DNA of 49,275 nt, taken from the NCBI GenBank assembly GCA_934725535.1, contig CAKVBV010000008.1, positions 1-49,275 on the forward strand, read 5' to 3'. Each line of letters begins with the position of its first letter. Positions within the stretch are counted from its first letter, which is position 1. The notes under the pieces are model-generated. The model searched no databases. It was given only the letters and a program-made list of their open reading frames with translations, and had not been told where the DNA came from. This document shows, piece after piece, positions 7,459 through 16,922 of the stretch. Position numbers and translations under genes: made by a program. Origin of the DNA: an uncultured Bacteroidales bacterium (GTDB lineage Bacteria > Bacteroidota > Bacteroidia > Bacteroidales > Paludibacteraceae).

Positions 7459-10188
7459 TTATTTCTCGTCTTCGATAGCGGCCTGGGCGGCAGCGAGACG
7501 TGCGATAGGCACACGGAACGGCGAGCAGGAAGCGTAGTTCATACCGATACGGGCGCAGAACTTCACGCTGCTGGGTTCGCCACCATGCTCACCGCAGATA
7601 CCGCAACGCAGCGACGGACGCACTGCACGACCTTTCTCCACTGCCATCTTGATGAGTTGACCGACACCGTTCTGGTCGAGCACCTGGAACGGATCCACCT
7701 TCAGAATCTTCTGCTCGAGGTAAGCGGGCAGGAAGGAAGCGATGTCATCGCGGCTGTAACCGAAGGTCATCTGCGTGAGGTCGTTGGTACCGAAACTGAA
7801 GTACTGTGCTTCGGTAGCGATACGGTCGGCAGTAAGGGCTGCACGAGGAATCTCAATCATCGTACCAACCTCAAATTCCACTTCGATGCCATACTCGGCA
7901 AATACCTCTTTGGCAACACGCATGATTACCTCTTTCTGCTGCTTGAACTCGTACAGGATACCAATTAGCGGCACCATAATCTCCGGCATCGGGTGTTTGC
8001 CCTCTTTCTTCAACTCGCACGCAGCCGACAGGATAGCGCGGGTCTGCATAGCGGTGATTTCGGGGAAGGTGATACCCAGACGGCAACCGCGGTGACCAAG
8101 CATCGGGTTGTTCTCTGCCAAAGAATTGACACGTTGTTGGATTTCCTCAACGCTCACGCCCATCTCTTTTGCCATGGTCTCCTGCCCCTTCAAATCGTGG
8201 GGAACGAACTCATGCAACGGCGGGTCGAGCAGACGGATATTGACAGGGCAACCGTCCATCGCCTCGAGGATACCCTTGAAGTCAGCCTTCTGGTACGGAA
8301 GCAGTTTAGCCAGTGCTTTCTCGCGACCGGCAGCGTCTTTGGCGAGAATCATCTCACGCATAGCGATGATTTTCTTGTCGTCGAAGAACATGTGCTCGGT
8401 ACGGGTCAGACCGATACCTTTTGCACCGAAAGCGCGTGCCACGGCAGCATCGTGCGGGGTGTCGGCATTGGTACGAACCTGCATGTGGGTGTATTTGTCG
8501 CAGAGATCCATGAGTGCCTTGAAGTCGCCGCTGAGTTCGGCAGCGCGGGTCTCAATCTGACCTGCATATACCTGACCGGTAGAACCGTTGAGCGAGATAT
8601 AATCACCCTCTTTGTAGGTAACGCCTTCGATGGTAACGGTCTTTGCCTTGTAGTCCACAACGATAGCACCTGCACCCGAAACGCAGCACTTGCCCATACC
8701 GCGAGCCACAACGGCTGCATGAGATGTCATACCTCCGCGTGCTGTCAGGATACCTTCGGCAGCAGACATACCTGCGAGGTCTTCGGGGCTGGTCTCGATA
8801 CGTACCATAACCACCTTGTGCCCGTCTTTGTGCCACTCTTGTGCATCGTCTGCATGGAAGACAATCTGTCCGCAGGCAGCACCAGGGCTGGCGGGCAGAC
8901 CTTGGGTGATAACCTTGGCTTTCTTGAGTGCCTCTTTGTCGAAGACCGGGTGGAGCAGTTCGTCCAACTTCTGCGGTTCGCAGCGCATGACAGCGGTTTT
9001 CTCGTCGATAACGCCCTCGCGCATGAGGTCCATGCCAATCTTCACCATAGCGGTACCTGTGCGCTTGCCGTTACGGGTCTGCAGGAACCAGAGTTTGCCC
9101 TCCTGAACGGTGAACTCCATGTCCTGCATATCTTTGTAGTGGTCTTCCAGTTTCTGCTGGATGGTATTCAGTTCCTGATACAGAGCGGGCATAGCCTCTT
9201 CCATACTCGGGTACTTGCTTGCGCGCTCTTCCTCGCTGATACCCTGCAGTTTAGCCCAACGGCGGCTGCCCTCGAGGGTGATTTGCTGCGGGGTACGGAT
9301 ACCGGCAACCACGTCTTCGCCCTGTGCGTTTACGAGATACTCGCCGTTGAAGATGTTCTCACCCGTAGCGGCATCACGGCTGAAGCAAACGCCCGTAGCC
9401 GAGGTCTCGCCCATATTGCCGAACACCATTGCCATCACTGAAACGGCGGTGCCCCATTCATCAGGGATACCTTCCATCTTGCGGTAGAGAATAGCGCGCT
9501 CGTTCATCCAACTGCGGAATACGGCGCAGATAGCCCCCCAGAGTTGCTCGATAGGGTCATCGGGGAAATCCTTGCCCGTCTGCTCCTTGATAGCGGTTTT
9601 GAAACGTGCAACGAGGAGTTTCAGTTCGTCCACGTTCAGGTCTTTGTCCAATTTGATGCCGCGGATGGATTTCACCTCTTCGATGATAGCCTCAAACGGG
9701 TCGATATCCTCTTTGTTGACGGGCTTCATACCAAGTACCACGTCGCCGTACATCTGTACGAAACGGCGGTAACTGTCATATACGAAGTGAGGATTATTGG
9801 TCTTCTCCACCATACCTTCGGCAACGGTGTCGTTCAATCCGAGGTTGAGGATGGTATCCATCATACCGGGCATAGACGCACGCGCACCCGAGCGGACACT
9901 GACAAGCAACGGGTTCTTAGGATCACCGAACTTGCTGTTCATCAGGGTCTCGATGTGCTTTACGGCAGCCATCACCTCATCGTTGAGGATGCCGACGATA
10001 GTCTCTTGACCTACCTGATAATACTCGTTGCAAACATCAGTGGTGATGGTGAATCCCGGAGGTACGGGCACACCCACAAGGTTCATCTCGGCGCAGTTGG
10101 CACCTTTGCCGCCCAGTTGCTCACGCATCTGTGCATTACCTTCGGCTTTACCGTTTCCGAAGGTGTAAACTCTTTTCTTGTTGTCCAT
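7459..10188 (-). CDS. ppdK: pyruvate, phosphate dikinase
   Basis: 909 residues, the usual length. It interconverts pyruvate + ATP + Pi with phosphoenolpyruvate + AMP + PPi in the cytoplasm, linking glycolysis and gluconeogenesis; it is typical of anaerobic Bacteroidales. Order of domains: N-terminal ATP-grasp (opens GGKGANCAEM, ends near 390), the swivelling phosphohistidine domain with GGMTSHAAVVARGMG (catalytic His near 488), and the C-terminal TIM-barrel with GHRGCRLG, MIEIPRAAL, FGTNDLTQ and CGICGEHGGEP (catalytic Cys near 864). All key motifs are intact. No consensus promoter was found directly upstream, so it may be read from the promoter of the small lipoprotein gene 108 bases upstream. 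Confidence 0.97.
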   Translation of the reverse strand: MDNKKRVYTFGNGKAEGNAQMREQLGGKGANCAEMNLVGVPVPPGFTITTDVCNEYYQVGQETIVGILNDEVMAAVKHIETLMNSKFGDPKNPLLVSVRSGARASMPGMMDTILNLGLNDTVAEGMVEKTNNPHFVYDSYRRFVQMYGDVVLGMKPVNKEDIDPFEAIIEEVKSIRGIKLDKDLNVDELKLLVARFKTAIKEQTGKDFPDDPIEQLWGAICAVFRSWMNERAILYRKMEGIPDEWGTAVSVMAMVFGNMGETSATGVCFSRDAATGENIFNGEYLVNAQGEDVVAGIRTPQQITLEGSRRWAKLQGISEEERASKYPSMEEAMPALYQELNTIQQKLEDHYKDMQDMEFTVQEGKLWFLQTRNGKRTGTAMVKIGMDLMREGVIDEKTAVMRCEPQKLDELLHPVFDKEALKKAKVITQGLPASPGAACGQIVFHADDAQEWHKDGHKVVMVRIETSPEDLAGMSAAEGILTARGGMTSHAAVVARGMGKCCVSGAGAIVVDYKAKTVTIEGVTYKEGDYISLNGSTGQVYAGQIETRAAELSGDFKALMDLCDKYTHMQVRTNADTPHDAAVARAFGAKGIGLTRTEHMFFDDKKIIAMREMILAKDAAGREKALAKLLPYQKADFKGILEAMDGCPVNIRLLDPPLHEFVPHDLKGQETMAKEMGVSVEEIQQRVNSLAENNPMLGHRGCRLGITFPEITAMQTRAILSAACELKKEGKHPMPEIMVPLIGILYEFKQQKEVIMRVAKEVFAEYGIEVEFEVGTMIEIPRAALTADRIATEAQYFSFGTNDLTQMTFGYSRDDIASFLPAYLEQKILKVDPFQVLDQNGVGQLIKMAVEKGRAVRPSLRCGICGEHGGEPSSVKFCARIGMNYASCSPFRVPIARLAAAQAAIEDEK

Positions 10189-10210
10189 TATATTATTGTT
10201 TTTATTATTA

Positions 10211-10253
10211 TGTACGATTTGCGAATTTACGATGTACGATTTATGTGCGATTT
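10211..10253 (+). repeat. phased tgtacgattt repeats
   Basis: tgtacgattt at 10211 and 10233 and tgtgcgattt at 10244 step by 22 and 11 bases. The 18-base string atttacgatgtacgattt (10225-10242) recurs at 41582-41599, just before the DUF5686 gene. Confidence 0.65.
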
Positions 10254-10296
10254 GCCCTTGCGGGCTGTCCCATTTGCAGACGATATATGCAATCGT

Positions 10297-10539
10297 TTAT
10301 TTTTCATTTTCAATTTGTCCCTCCTCTTTATCCTGTTGTGCAATGACGCGCTGCCCTAATTGCTCTATGCGGTGTTCCAAAGTGTCTTGGTCTTTGCGCC
10401 ACTCGGGGTCGTTATAGTCCACGGGCGGTGTGCCGTAGCAGGCTGTTACTGTGAATGTTACGGCTGTGAGCATACCAAGCCTGATAGCACTTTCCAAGAG
10501 TTGGTTGCACTTAGTGCGAAGCAGTCGAAGTCGTTTCAT
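10297..10539 (-). CDS. small putative lipoprotein
   Basis: 80 residues from the ATG at 10539. A basic N-region (KRLRLLRTK), a hydrophobic stretch and the lipobox TVTAC are followed by YGTPPVDYNDPEW and a short polar, partly helical tail. The CxYGTPxxxY pattern is reminiscent of small Bacteroidota lipoproteins sometimes found beside radical SAM genes, but no such partner is here. A longer frame starting with TTG at 10569 can be discarded because that codon overlaps the -7 box. It lies 108 bases upstream of ppdK on the same strand and may share its transcript. Function unknown. Confidence 0.7.
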   Translation of the reverse strand: MKRLRLLRTKCNQLLESAIRLGMLTAVTFTVTACYGTPPVDYNDPEWRKDQDTLEHRIEQLGQRVIAQQDKEEGQIENEK

Positions 10540-10566
10540 AAACACCTTATGTTCTCGTTGAACTTG

Positions 10567-10598
10567 CAAAAGTACTCTTTTTTTTTGATATATGCAAG
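10567..10598 (-). promoter_or_regulatory. promoter of the small lipoprotein gene (and possibly ppdK)
   Basis: CTTG (10595-10598), 20 bases, TACTTTTG (10567-10574) on the minus strand. Confidence 0.7.
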
Positions 10599-10643
10599 AG
10601 TGGGAGGTGTATTGTACGAATAACTATAAAAATATAGCATTTT

Positions 10644-10669
10644 GACGACGCGAGCCGCGTTGTCCCCCA
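10644..10669 (+). repeat. REP-like palindrome copy
   Basis: gacgacgcgagccgcgttgt with tail ccccca. It lies between the small lipoprotein promoter and the rpsA terminator. Confidence 0.8.
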
Positions 10670-10675
10670 ATAAAA

Positions 10676-10710
10676 CAAGAGGCTGTCCGCACTTGTCAGA
10701 CAGCCTCTTG
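10676..10710 (-). terminator. rpsA terminator
   Basis: Perfect 12-base inverted repeat caagaggctgtc / gacagcctcttg with 11-base loop; on the minus strand it ends in a T-rich run. It lies 63 bases after the rpsA stop. Confidence 0.8.
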
Positions 10711-10772
10711 CTTGTATTCCTCTGCGGGTATATGTGTCGCAGGGTGAGTGTGAAGTTCGGTTGTTCTTCCGA

Positions 10773-12527
10773 TTACTTCTTCTCAGCAGCCATGGAAGCC
10801 TTGAGGTCAGCCAATACGGAGAGGTCACCGAGGGTGGTCTTCTCTACCTTAGGCATCTCGGGAGCAGCCTCTTTCTTGGGAGCCTTTGCCTCCTTGGCAG
10901 GAGTCTCTTTGCGCTCTTCCCATGTGCGGAGGTGCGAGAGGAGGATACGTTTTGCGTCGCGGTTGAACTCGATGACGCGGAACGGCAGCACATCGCCTAC
11001 AGCCACAGGGCTCTTGTCCTCTTTCTGGAGATGACGTGTGGTGCAGAAGCCCTCTACGCCGTCCTCAAGGATAACGGTAGCCCCTTTGTCGGTGATTTCA
11101 GCCACTTTGCCCTCAACGACAGTGTCGAGACCGTACTTGGCAGCCAGTTCGTCCCAAGGGTTCTCCTCGAGTTGCTTGTGACCGAGTGAGAGACGGCGGT
11201 TGTCCTTGTCGATTTCGAGAACGATAACCTCGATGGTGTCACCGATATGAGTGAACTCGTTGGGGTGTTTGATTTTCTTGGTCCAACTGAGGTCGCTGAT
11301 ATGGATGAGACCGTCCACGCCCTCTTCCAACTCAACGAATACGCCGAAGTTGGTGAAGTTGCGCACCTTGGCGAAGTGCCGTGTGCCGACAGCGTACTTG
11401 GACTCGATGTTCTCCCATGGGTCGGGTTTGAGTTGCTTCAGACCGAGTGACATCTTGCGCTCTTCGCGGTCGAGTGTCAGGATGACAGCCTCAACCTCGT
11501 CGCCGACCTTAAGGAAGTCGTTAGCGGAACGCAGGTGTTGGCTCCAACTCATCTCGCTGACGTGAATCAGACCTTCTACGCCGGGAGCGACCTCAACAAA
11601 TGCTCCGTAGTCAGCCATAACAACCACTTTGCCCTTGATATGGTCACCAACCTTCAGGTTCGGGTCGAGTGCCTCCCATGGGTGGGGTGTGAGTTGTTTC
11701 AAGCCGAGAGCGATACGCTTCTTCTCCTCGTCGAAGTCAAGGATAACGACGTTGATTTTCTCGCCCTCGTGTACAATCTCGTTGGGGTTGTTGACACGTC
11801 CCCAACTGAGGTCCGTGATGTGGATAAGACCGTCCACGCCACCGAGGTCCATGAATACGCCGTATTGCATGATAGCCTTGACGGTACCTTCGAGTACCTG
11901 ACCTTTCTCGAGGTGCGAGATGATTTCTTTGCGTTGTGCTTCAAGTTCAGCCTCGATGAGAGCCTTGTGGGAAACAACGACGTTGCGGAAGTCAGGATTA
12001 ACTTTGACAATCTTGAACTCCATCGTCTTGCCGACGAACATGTCGTAGTCGTGGATGGGTTTGACATCAATCTGGCTGCCGGGCAAGAATGCCTCTGTGC
12101 CGAGGATGTCCACAATCATACCGCCTTTGGTACGGCACTTGATGTAGCCCTTGACGATTTCCTCGTTAGCAAGCGCTTCGTTGACGCGGTCCCAACTGCG
12201 TGCAGCGCGTGCCTCTTTGTGGCTGAGCACCAACTGACCGTTCTTGTCCTCTTGACTCTCGACATAGACCTCTACCTTGTCTCCCACCTTGAGGTCGGGA
12301 TTGTAGCGGAACTCGGAAGCGGGGACGATACCGTCGGACTTGTAGCCGACATTGACTACGACTTCGCGTTTGTTGATGGATGTAACAGTACCCTCTACGA
12401 CTTCGTGGTCTTTGATAGCACTCAGGGTGTCGTCATACTTTTTGAGGGTTTCTTCGTTTTGTGTGCCTTTCGACTCTTTCTCGTAGGCATCCCAGTCGAA
12501 GTTCTGGAGTGATTGATTTTCTGCCAT
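10773..12527 (-). CDS. rpsA: 30S ribosomal protein S1
   Basis: 584 residues with six S1 (OB-fold) RNA-binding domains at roughly 42-110, 125-195, 213-281, 298-366, 384-453 and 470-540. Domains 3-5 carry the strongest motif (YGVFMDL..GVDGLIHITDLSW). It binds mRNA on the small ribosomal subunit and helps initiation. A Lys/Ala/Glu-rich tail (KETPAKEAKAPKKEAAP) follows the last domain. The ATG at 12527 (MAENQSLQNF) was chosen: the in-frame extension upstream to 12656 has no family resemblance and would begin inside the promoter. The leader is about 120 bases, room for the autoregulation known for S1 in other bacteria, though no specific element was recognised. Confidence 0.96.
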   Translation of the reverse strand: MAENQSLQNFDWDAYEKESKGTQNEETLKKYDDTLSAIKDHEVVEGTVTSINKREVVVNVGYKSDGIVPASEFRYNPDLKVGDKVEVYVESQEDKNGQLVLSHKEARAARSWDRVNEALANEEIVKGYIKCRTKGGMIVDILGTEAFLPGSQIDVKPIHDYDMFVGKTMEFKIVKVNPDFRNVVVSHKALIEAELEAQRKEIISHLEKGQVLEGTVKAIMQYGVFMDLGGVDGLIHITDLSWGRVNNPNEIVHEGEKINVVILDFDEEKKRIALGLKQLTPHPWEALDPNLKVGDHIKGKVVVMADYGAFVEVAPGVEGLIHVSEMSWSQHLRSANDFLKVGDEVEAVILTLDREERKMSLGLKQLKPDPWENIESKYAVGTRHFAKVRNFTNFGVFVELEEGVDGLIHISDLSWTKKIKHPNEFTHIGDTIEVIVLEIDKDNRRLSLGHKQLEENPWDELAAKYGLDTVVEGKVAEITDKGATVILEDGVEGFCTTRHLQKEDKSPVAVGDVLPFRVIEFNRDAKRILLSHLRTWEERKETPAKEAKAPKKEAAPEMPKVEKTTLGDLSVLADLKASMAAEKK

Positions 12528-12653
12528 TGTAGCAAATGATTCCTGTGCCCAATCGTGTAATAATGACCGACACAGATTTTTAGGGGTTAAACATTGGTTT
12601 GCTTTTTTCTCGCGCGGGTAATCCATGTGACGAACTGCCCACAAAAAAGCGCA

Positions 12654-12685
12654 CAAAGGTACTATTTCTTTTTGAGATATGCAAA
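12654..12685 (-). promoter_or_regulatory. rpsA promoter
   Basis: TTTG (12682-12685), 20 bases, TACCTTTG (12654-12661) on the minus strand, an exact consensus match. Confidence 0.85.
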
Positions 12686-12799
12686 TGCGGGTTGTTTTTT
12701 CAGGATAACCGCACCCAATTGTGCATCACCCAAAGCGTTTTCTATAATATCTGTAGCCTGTCGGATGCTTATCAGTGGCATACTAAACCGAACATTTTT

Positions 12800-12887
12800 C
12801 GAATCACCTCCGAACCACCTTCGAATCACCTCCGAACCACCTTCGAACAACCTCCGAAGCACCTTCGAACAACCTCCGAAGAAAATA
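12800..12887 (+). repeat. 11-base tandem array, type cgaaYcacctY
   Basis: Eight phased units: cgaatcacctc, cgaaccacctt, cgaatcacctc, cgaaccacctt, cgaacaacctc, cgaagcacctt, cgaacaacctc, cgaagaaaata. Units alternate in their last base, so a 22-base higher-order step is visible. It lies upstream of the divergent rpsA and leucine-rich-repeat genes; frames read across it are artefacts. Confidence 0.9.
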
Positions 12888-12954
12888 CATCGAAAAACGG
12901 GCAACCACTCATCCTCCCAACGACCGTCAGCACTCCGCAAAAGCAAAAAATGTA

Positions 12955-13087
12955 CGATTGTTAAGATGGAAGGTATTATATCAGTATTATATCGGTAAGA
13001 AAAAATTCGTTACTACCTCGTTAGGAAAGCGTTACCACCTCGTTACCACCTCGCTACCGCAAAAAAGTGTCAAATTTTAAGATTGCA
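12955..13087 (+). repeat. 133-base dispersed repeat, copy 2
   Basis: Gap-free match to 5743-5875 at about 92% identity, including the internal 11-base-phased cgttaccacct run. No gene lies between 12686 and 13235. Confidence 0.85.
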
Positions 13088-13235
13088 CCGGTCCTTCCTA
13101 TTCTCAATAGGACACATGTAAGACCCTTATTTCTCTTTATCAAGACGTTGCCCGAGGGGGATAGCCGCTCGGCTTTATTTTTATCAGTTAAAACACGGAT
13201 GTTTGCTGCAGTTGTCCTGTTAGGATAGGAATGTG

Positions 13236-13267
13236 TTTGTATATCTGCAAAAAAATATGTACCTTTG
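13236..13267 (+). promoter_or_regulatory. promoter of the leucine-rich-repeat surface protein
   Basis: TTTG (13236-13239), 20 bases, TACCTTTG (13260-13267). The predicted leader is about 50 bases. Confidence 0.8.
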
Positions 13268-13322
13268 TCGCAGTGATTGCATTTGTGTGAATATCGGCAG
13301 ACAACCATATACAAACATACCC

Positions 13323-16300
13323 ATGAAAAGAATATACCTCTTGCTTCTCGTTGCAACAATAGGGACAGGTGCGTGGGGAGCCACGACAAAGAATCTGTCG
13401 CTGAAGTATCACACCTTTACCTTTCGCGGGAGTTCTTCCTACCGAATGTGGACATACAATATGCCCGAAGTGCATTGGAGTACATCGGATTCTACCGTAG
13501 CCGTGGTGGATCAATACGGTCTAATACGTCCTATCCGTCCGGGTGAGACAACTATTGCCGTAGAAACAGCAGATGGTAGCCAGCGCGACACGTGTCGGGT
13601 GATAGTGGAATATGGTGCCTTCAGTCATATCACCTCTCCCACTCTGCTCAAAGACGGGAAATGGACGCTGATTTACCACGATGGTGCTCCCTACACATTG
13701 CAACAAAGACCTACAGGCACTACCGTGTGGCTACTGCACAAAGACTCAGTATATACATTCGAGTCCCAATGCGGTTACTTGGCTGCTACAACAAATAACG
13801 GGAAGTTGGATACCGTGGTTCGACGTCAATCCAATACCAAGTGGGATATTATGCCATATAGTGACAAGAATCTATCGGTGAGCGTTCACAACCGCAAGAC
13901 ACGCGGTGATGTGCTATGTTATGATACTGATAATCATCGATTCAACACCCTTCCGCACAGCCAAGCCTCACATAATGTAGCCGTATATCAAGAGGCGGGT
14001 ACCTTTCTATTGGAGGTTAGTTCTGCCGACACTATGGGCGGGTACATCAATGGTGCTTCCGGACACTACGAGAAGGGAACGCAAGTACATATACAAGCAT
14101 TCCCAAAAGAGAACTACCATTTCATACACTGGAACGACGGCAACAGGGATAACCCACGTGTTGTGACCGTAGCGACCTCCAATATCAGCCGAATTGCATA
14201 TTTTTCACCATACGAAGGAAGTTGTGGCGAACACCTCCAATGGCGATATTCGCAAGATACCTTATACATAACGGGTTATGGTGCTATGGATAACTACACC
14301 ATTAATGGCGGTGCACCGTGGAAGATATTAAGGAAATACATAACATATATCCAATTTCCCGAAGGGCTAACAAAAATAGGAGACTATGCTTTTTACTATT
14401 GTACCAAAGTGGAACATATAGATATTCCAAGCACAGTAACCCATATAGGTAATTCTACATTCCGCGAATGCTCGGGATTGAAGAGTATTATTATTCCCGA
14501 TAACGTAACTCAAATAGGGTCATCCTCATTCAGTGCGTGCACAGCATTAAGAGATATAGTTTTGAGTAAAAGACTTCACGCTATCAATACGTACACGTTC
14601 AATGAATGCAGTGCCTTGACACATATTGACATACCCGATAGTGTGGAGACTATTGACAAGAGTGCATTCGTAAGATGTACCTCTTTATCGGAGGTCATAA
14701 TGGGTAGTGGTGTGCAGTCTATCGGCAGATATACATTCTCTAATTGCCAAGCCTTGACACTACTATCCATGAAGTCCATCACCCCACCCGTGATAGACTC
14801 CACCTTATCCGTAAAACCCTTACCACATTTGACAGTGAGTGTGCCCTGCGGTCAGAAAGAAACATATCAGGCTGCCCACAAGTGGCAACAATTGAATATC
14901 CAAGAGTTGCCTGAACATAACCTTGTACTCCTGACTGATGACAGCGAACACGGATATGTGAATCTCGTTGGCTCGGATTGCAGTACAGACAGTATAACTA
15001 TCGCTGCCGTACCCGCAACACCATATTGTTTTGAACAATGGAGTGACGGTGTGAAAGATAGTCTTCGTACTATTCACCTGACGCAAGACACTATGCTGCT
15101 TGCTCTGTTCTCGGACAAAACACCAAATATGTGCGGAGACAGTCTGTATTGGGAGTATAATAACGGAATTATCACTATATCGGGCAAAGGAGACATGTAC
15201 GACTACACAAAGACATCGGTGCCATGGCTGCAATACAAGGACTCCATTGTTACCATTCATATAGGCGACAGTGTGACATCTCTCGGACGATATGCATTCA
15301 GTGAATGTGGTCAAATAGAACATGTGGTAATACCTGACAATGTAAAAGTAATCGGTGACTATGCTTTCTATAATTGTACTTATCTCAAGTCTGTCGTGGT
15401 AAGCAACGGGAGCATAGGAACATGTGCTTTTGCAGGATGCATCATGCTGAACGATATAACCATATCGGAGCATGTGTGGTGTATCGGCAGGAGTGCGTTC
15501 TTAAGGACCAAGTGGTATGATGCCCAGTCTGACGGTATGGTGTATGCTGCCCATATTCTATATGGTTACAAAGGAAAAATAGAACGTGACACCACACTTG
15601 TAGTACGTGAGGGGACCAAAAGTATCAGTGCCAATGCTCTGGATGACGACCATATTGTGTGCGTCACACTACCAAGTTCTATGGAATATATATCCCCGAA
15701 TTTTTCACTCTCCAAAGGGCTCTCCGCCATATATATGCAATCTGCGACCCCTCCAAACATACCCTCAAAAGTATTCCAAACACAGCAAAAGACCTATACC
15801 ACCGTATTCGTGCCCTGTGGAGCATTGGACGCATACCGTTGGGAATCCTATTGGTGGGAACTTGAACATTTGGAAGAAGCCAATAACTACAACATAGTCC
15901 TATACTCCAATTTCCCCCAATACGGACATGGTGTAGTAACTCACAGCCGATGCTCGGAATATCATGCAACCATTGAAGCAATGAGCATAGACGAGCGTTT
16001 TCAATTTGTGCAATGGAGTGACGGCAGTACTGATAACCCAAGAAGATTGTTTGTAACCCGAGATACGGCTCTTACCGCCCTCTTTGCACCCATCTACTCG
16101 GGACAATGCGGCGATAACCTACAATGGGAGTACAAGCCCGACAACCGCACCCTAACCATAACAGGCAGTGGTGACATGTACGACTATGCCTCTATCTCGG
16201 CTTCTCCATGGAGGTACTTCAGGGATTCCATTATGACTATCGACCTGCCACAATCACTAACCTCTATCGGTCGTAACGCTTTCTACGGGTGTGAGTATGC

Positions 16301-16913
16301 TTCGCTGATTACTATTCCCGACAGTGTGGTATGGGTAGGACAATATGCTTTATCCAGCACCATGTGGTATGATTGGCAACCCGAAGGACCCATATACGCC
16401 GGCAAGGCTCTATACGCCTACACTACAGCCATCCAGGGAGACAGTATCGTGATAGATGAAGGAACGGTAAGTATCTCCCCGTCGGTCTTCTACCGTTACA
16501 CCACTTACCCTGCCACAGCATGGAAGTTCTCCATCACTATCCCCAGCAGTATGTCTGTAATTGGGAAACAGGCTTTCAAGGATTGTTATCTGACTTCTAT
16601 CACCTGCTTTGCGGAGGAGCCTCCCACATGCGAGGCACAGGTGTTCTATGGAGTGAGCAAGCGGACGCCCGTGTATGTGCCGGCATCCGCTATTGATGAC
16701 TACAAGGCAGCAGACCAGTGGAAGGAGTTTCTGAATATCTATGCCATTGACTCGACAAACGTGGCAACGGACATAGAGGAAGTGACGGAGATGTACCTCA
16801 ACAAGGATAATCAGGGCGGGTATATGGCACCTCGCAAGATACTATATCAAGGGCAAGTGCTGATAGTCCGCGACGGACAAGTGTTTACCATTACGGGTAT
16901 GCGGGTGAGATAA
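13323..16913 (+). CDS. BspA-like leucine-rich-repeat surface protein
   Basis: 1196 residues. Signal peptide MKRIYLLLLVATIGTGAWG fixes the start. A Big_2-like segment (about 40-98) and a ricin-like or beta-rich segment (about 100-230) lead into three copies of a composite module: a divergent InlB-type repeat (HFIHWNDGNRDNPR), a conserved CGxxLxWxY...TITGxGxMYDY unit (starting near 300, 603 and 928), and a run of LRR_5 repeats of the pattern IPDSVxxIGxxAFxxC. The last residues KILYQGQVLIVRDG...TGMRVR match the tail of the Big_2 protein ending at 2262. BspA-like proteins bind host or matrix proteins in other species; binding here is inferred. It ends 9 bases from the convergent recG, leaving no room for a separate terminator. 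Confidence 0.92.
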   Translation: MKRIYLLLLVATIGTGAWGATTKNLSLKYHTFTFRGSSSYRMWTYNMPEVHWSTSDSTVAVVDQYGLIRPIRPGETTIAVETADGSQRDTCRVIVEYGAFSHITSPTLLKDGKWTLIYHDGAPYTLQQRPTGTTVWLLHKDSVYTFESQCGYLAATTNNGKLDTVVRRQSNTKWDIMPYSDKNLSVSVHNRKTRGDVLCYDTDNHRFNTLPHSQASHNVAVYQEAGTFLLEVSSADTMGGYINGASGHYEKGTQVHIQAFPKENYHFIHWNDGNRDNPRVVTVATSNISRIAYFSPYEGSCGEHLQWRYSQDTLYITGYGAMDNYTINGGAPWKILRKYITYIQFPEGLTKIGDYAFYYCTKVEHIDIPSTVTHIGNSTFRECSGLKSIIIPDNVTQIGSSSFSACTALRDIVLSKRLHAINTYTFNECSALTHIDIPDSVETIDKSAFVRCTSLSEVIMGSGVQSIGRYTFSNCQALTLLSMKSITPPVIDSTLSVKPLPHLTVSVPCGQKETYQAAHKWQQLNIQELPEHNLVLLTDDSEHGYVNLVGSDCSTDSITIAAVPATPYCFEQWSDGVKDSLRTIHLTQDTMLLALFSDKTPNMCGDSLYWEYNNGIITISGKGDMYDYTKTSVPWLQYKDSIVTIHIGDSVTSLGRYAFSECGQIEHVVIPDNVKVIGDYAFYNCTYLKSVVVSNGSIGTCAFAGCIMLNDITISEHVWCIGRSAFLRTKWYDAQSDGMVYAAHILYGYKGKIERDTTLVVREGTKSISANALDDDHIVCVTLPSSMEYISPNFSLSKGLSAIYMQSATPPNIPSKVFQTQQKTYTTVFVPCGALDAYRWESYWWELEHLEEANNYNIVLYSNFPQYGHGVVTHSRCSEYHATIEAMSIDERFQFVQWSDGSTDNPRRLFVTRDTALTALFAPIYSGQCGDNLQWEYKPDNRTLTITGSGDMYDYASISASPWRYFRDSIMTIDLPQSLTSIGRNAFYGCEYASLITIPDSVVWVGQYALSSTMWYDWQPEGPIYAGKALYAYTTAIQGDSIVIDEGTVSISPSVFYRYTTYPATAWKFSITIPSSMSVIGKQAFKDCYLTSITCFAEEPPTCEAQVFYGVSKRTPVYVPASAIDDYKAADQWKEFLNIYAIDSTNVATDIEEVTEMYLNKDNQGGYMAPRKILYQGQVLIVRDGQVFTITGMRVR

Positions 16914-16922
16914 CGAGTGCGG

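Noticed and set aside
7993..9441. 482-residue open frame on the plus strand
   Set aside because: Antisense to ppdK, whose complete motifs leave no doubt about the coding strand.
11535..12512. 325-residue open frame on the plus strand
   Set aside because: Mirror of rpsA; its Val/Asp/Leu-rich composition is the usual shadow of S1 codons.
12594..12998. Overlapping frames on both strands across 12594-12998
   Set aside because: Produced by the eight-unit 11-base array; they overlap the rpsA promoter and have repeat-derived peptides only.
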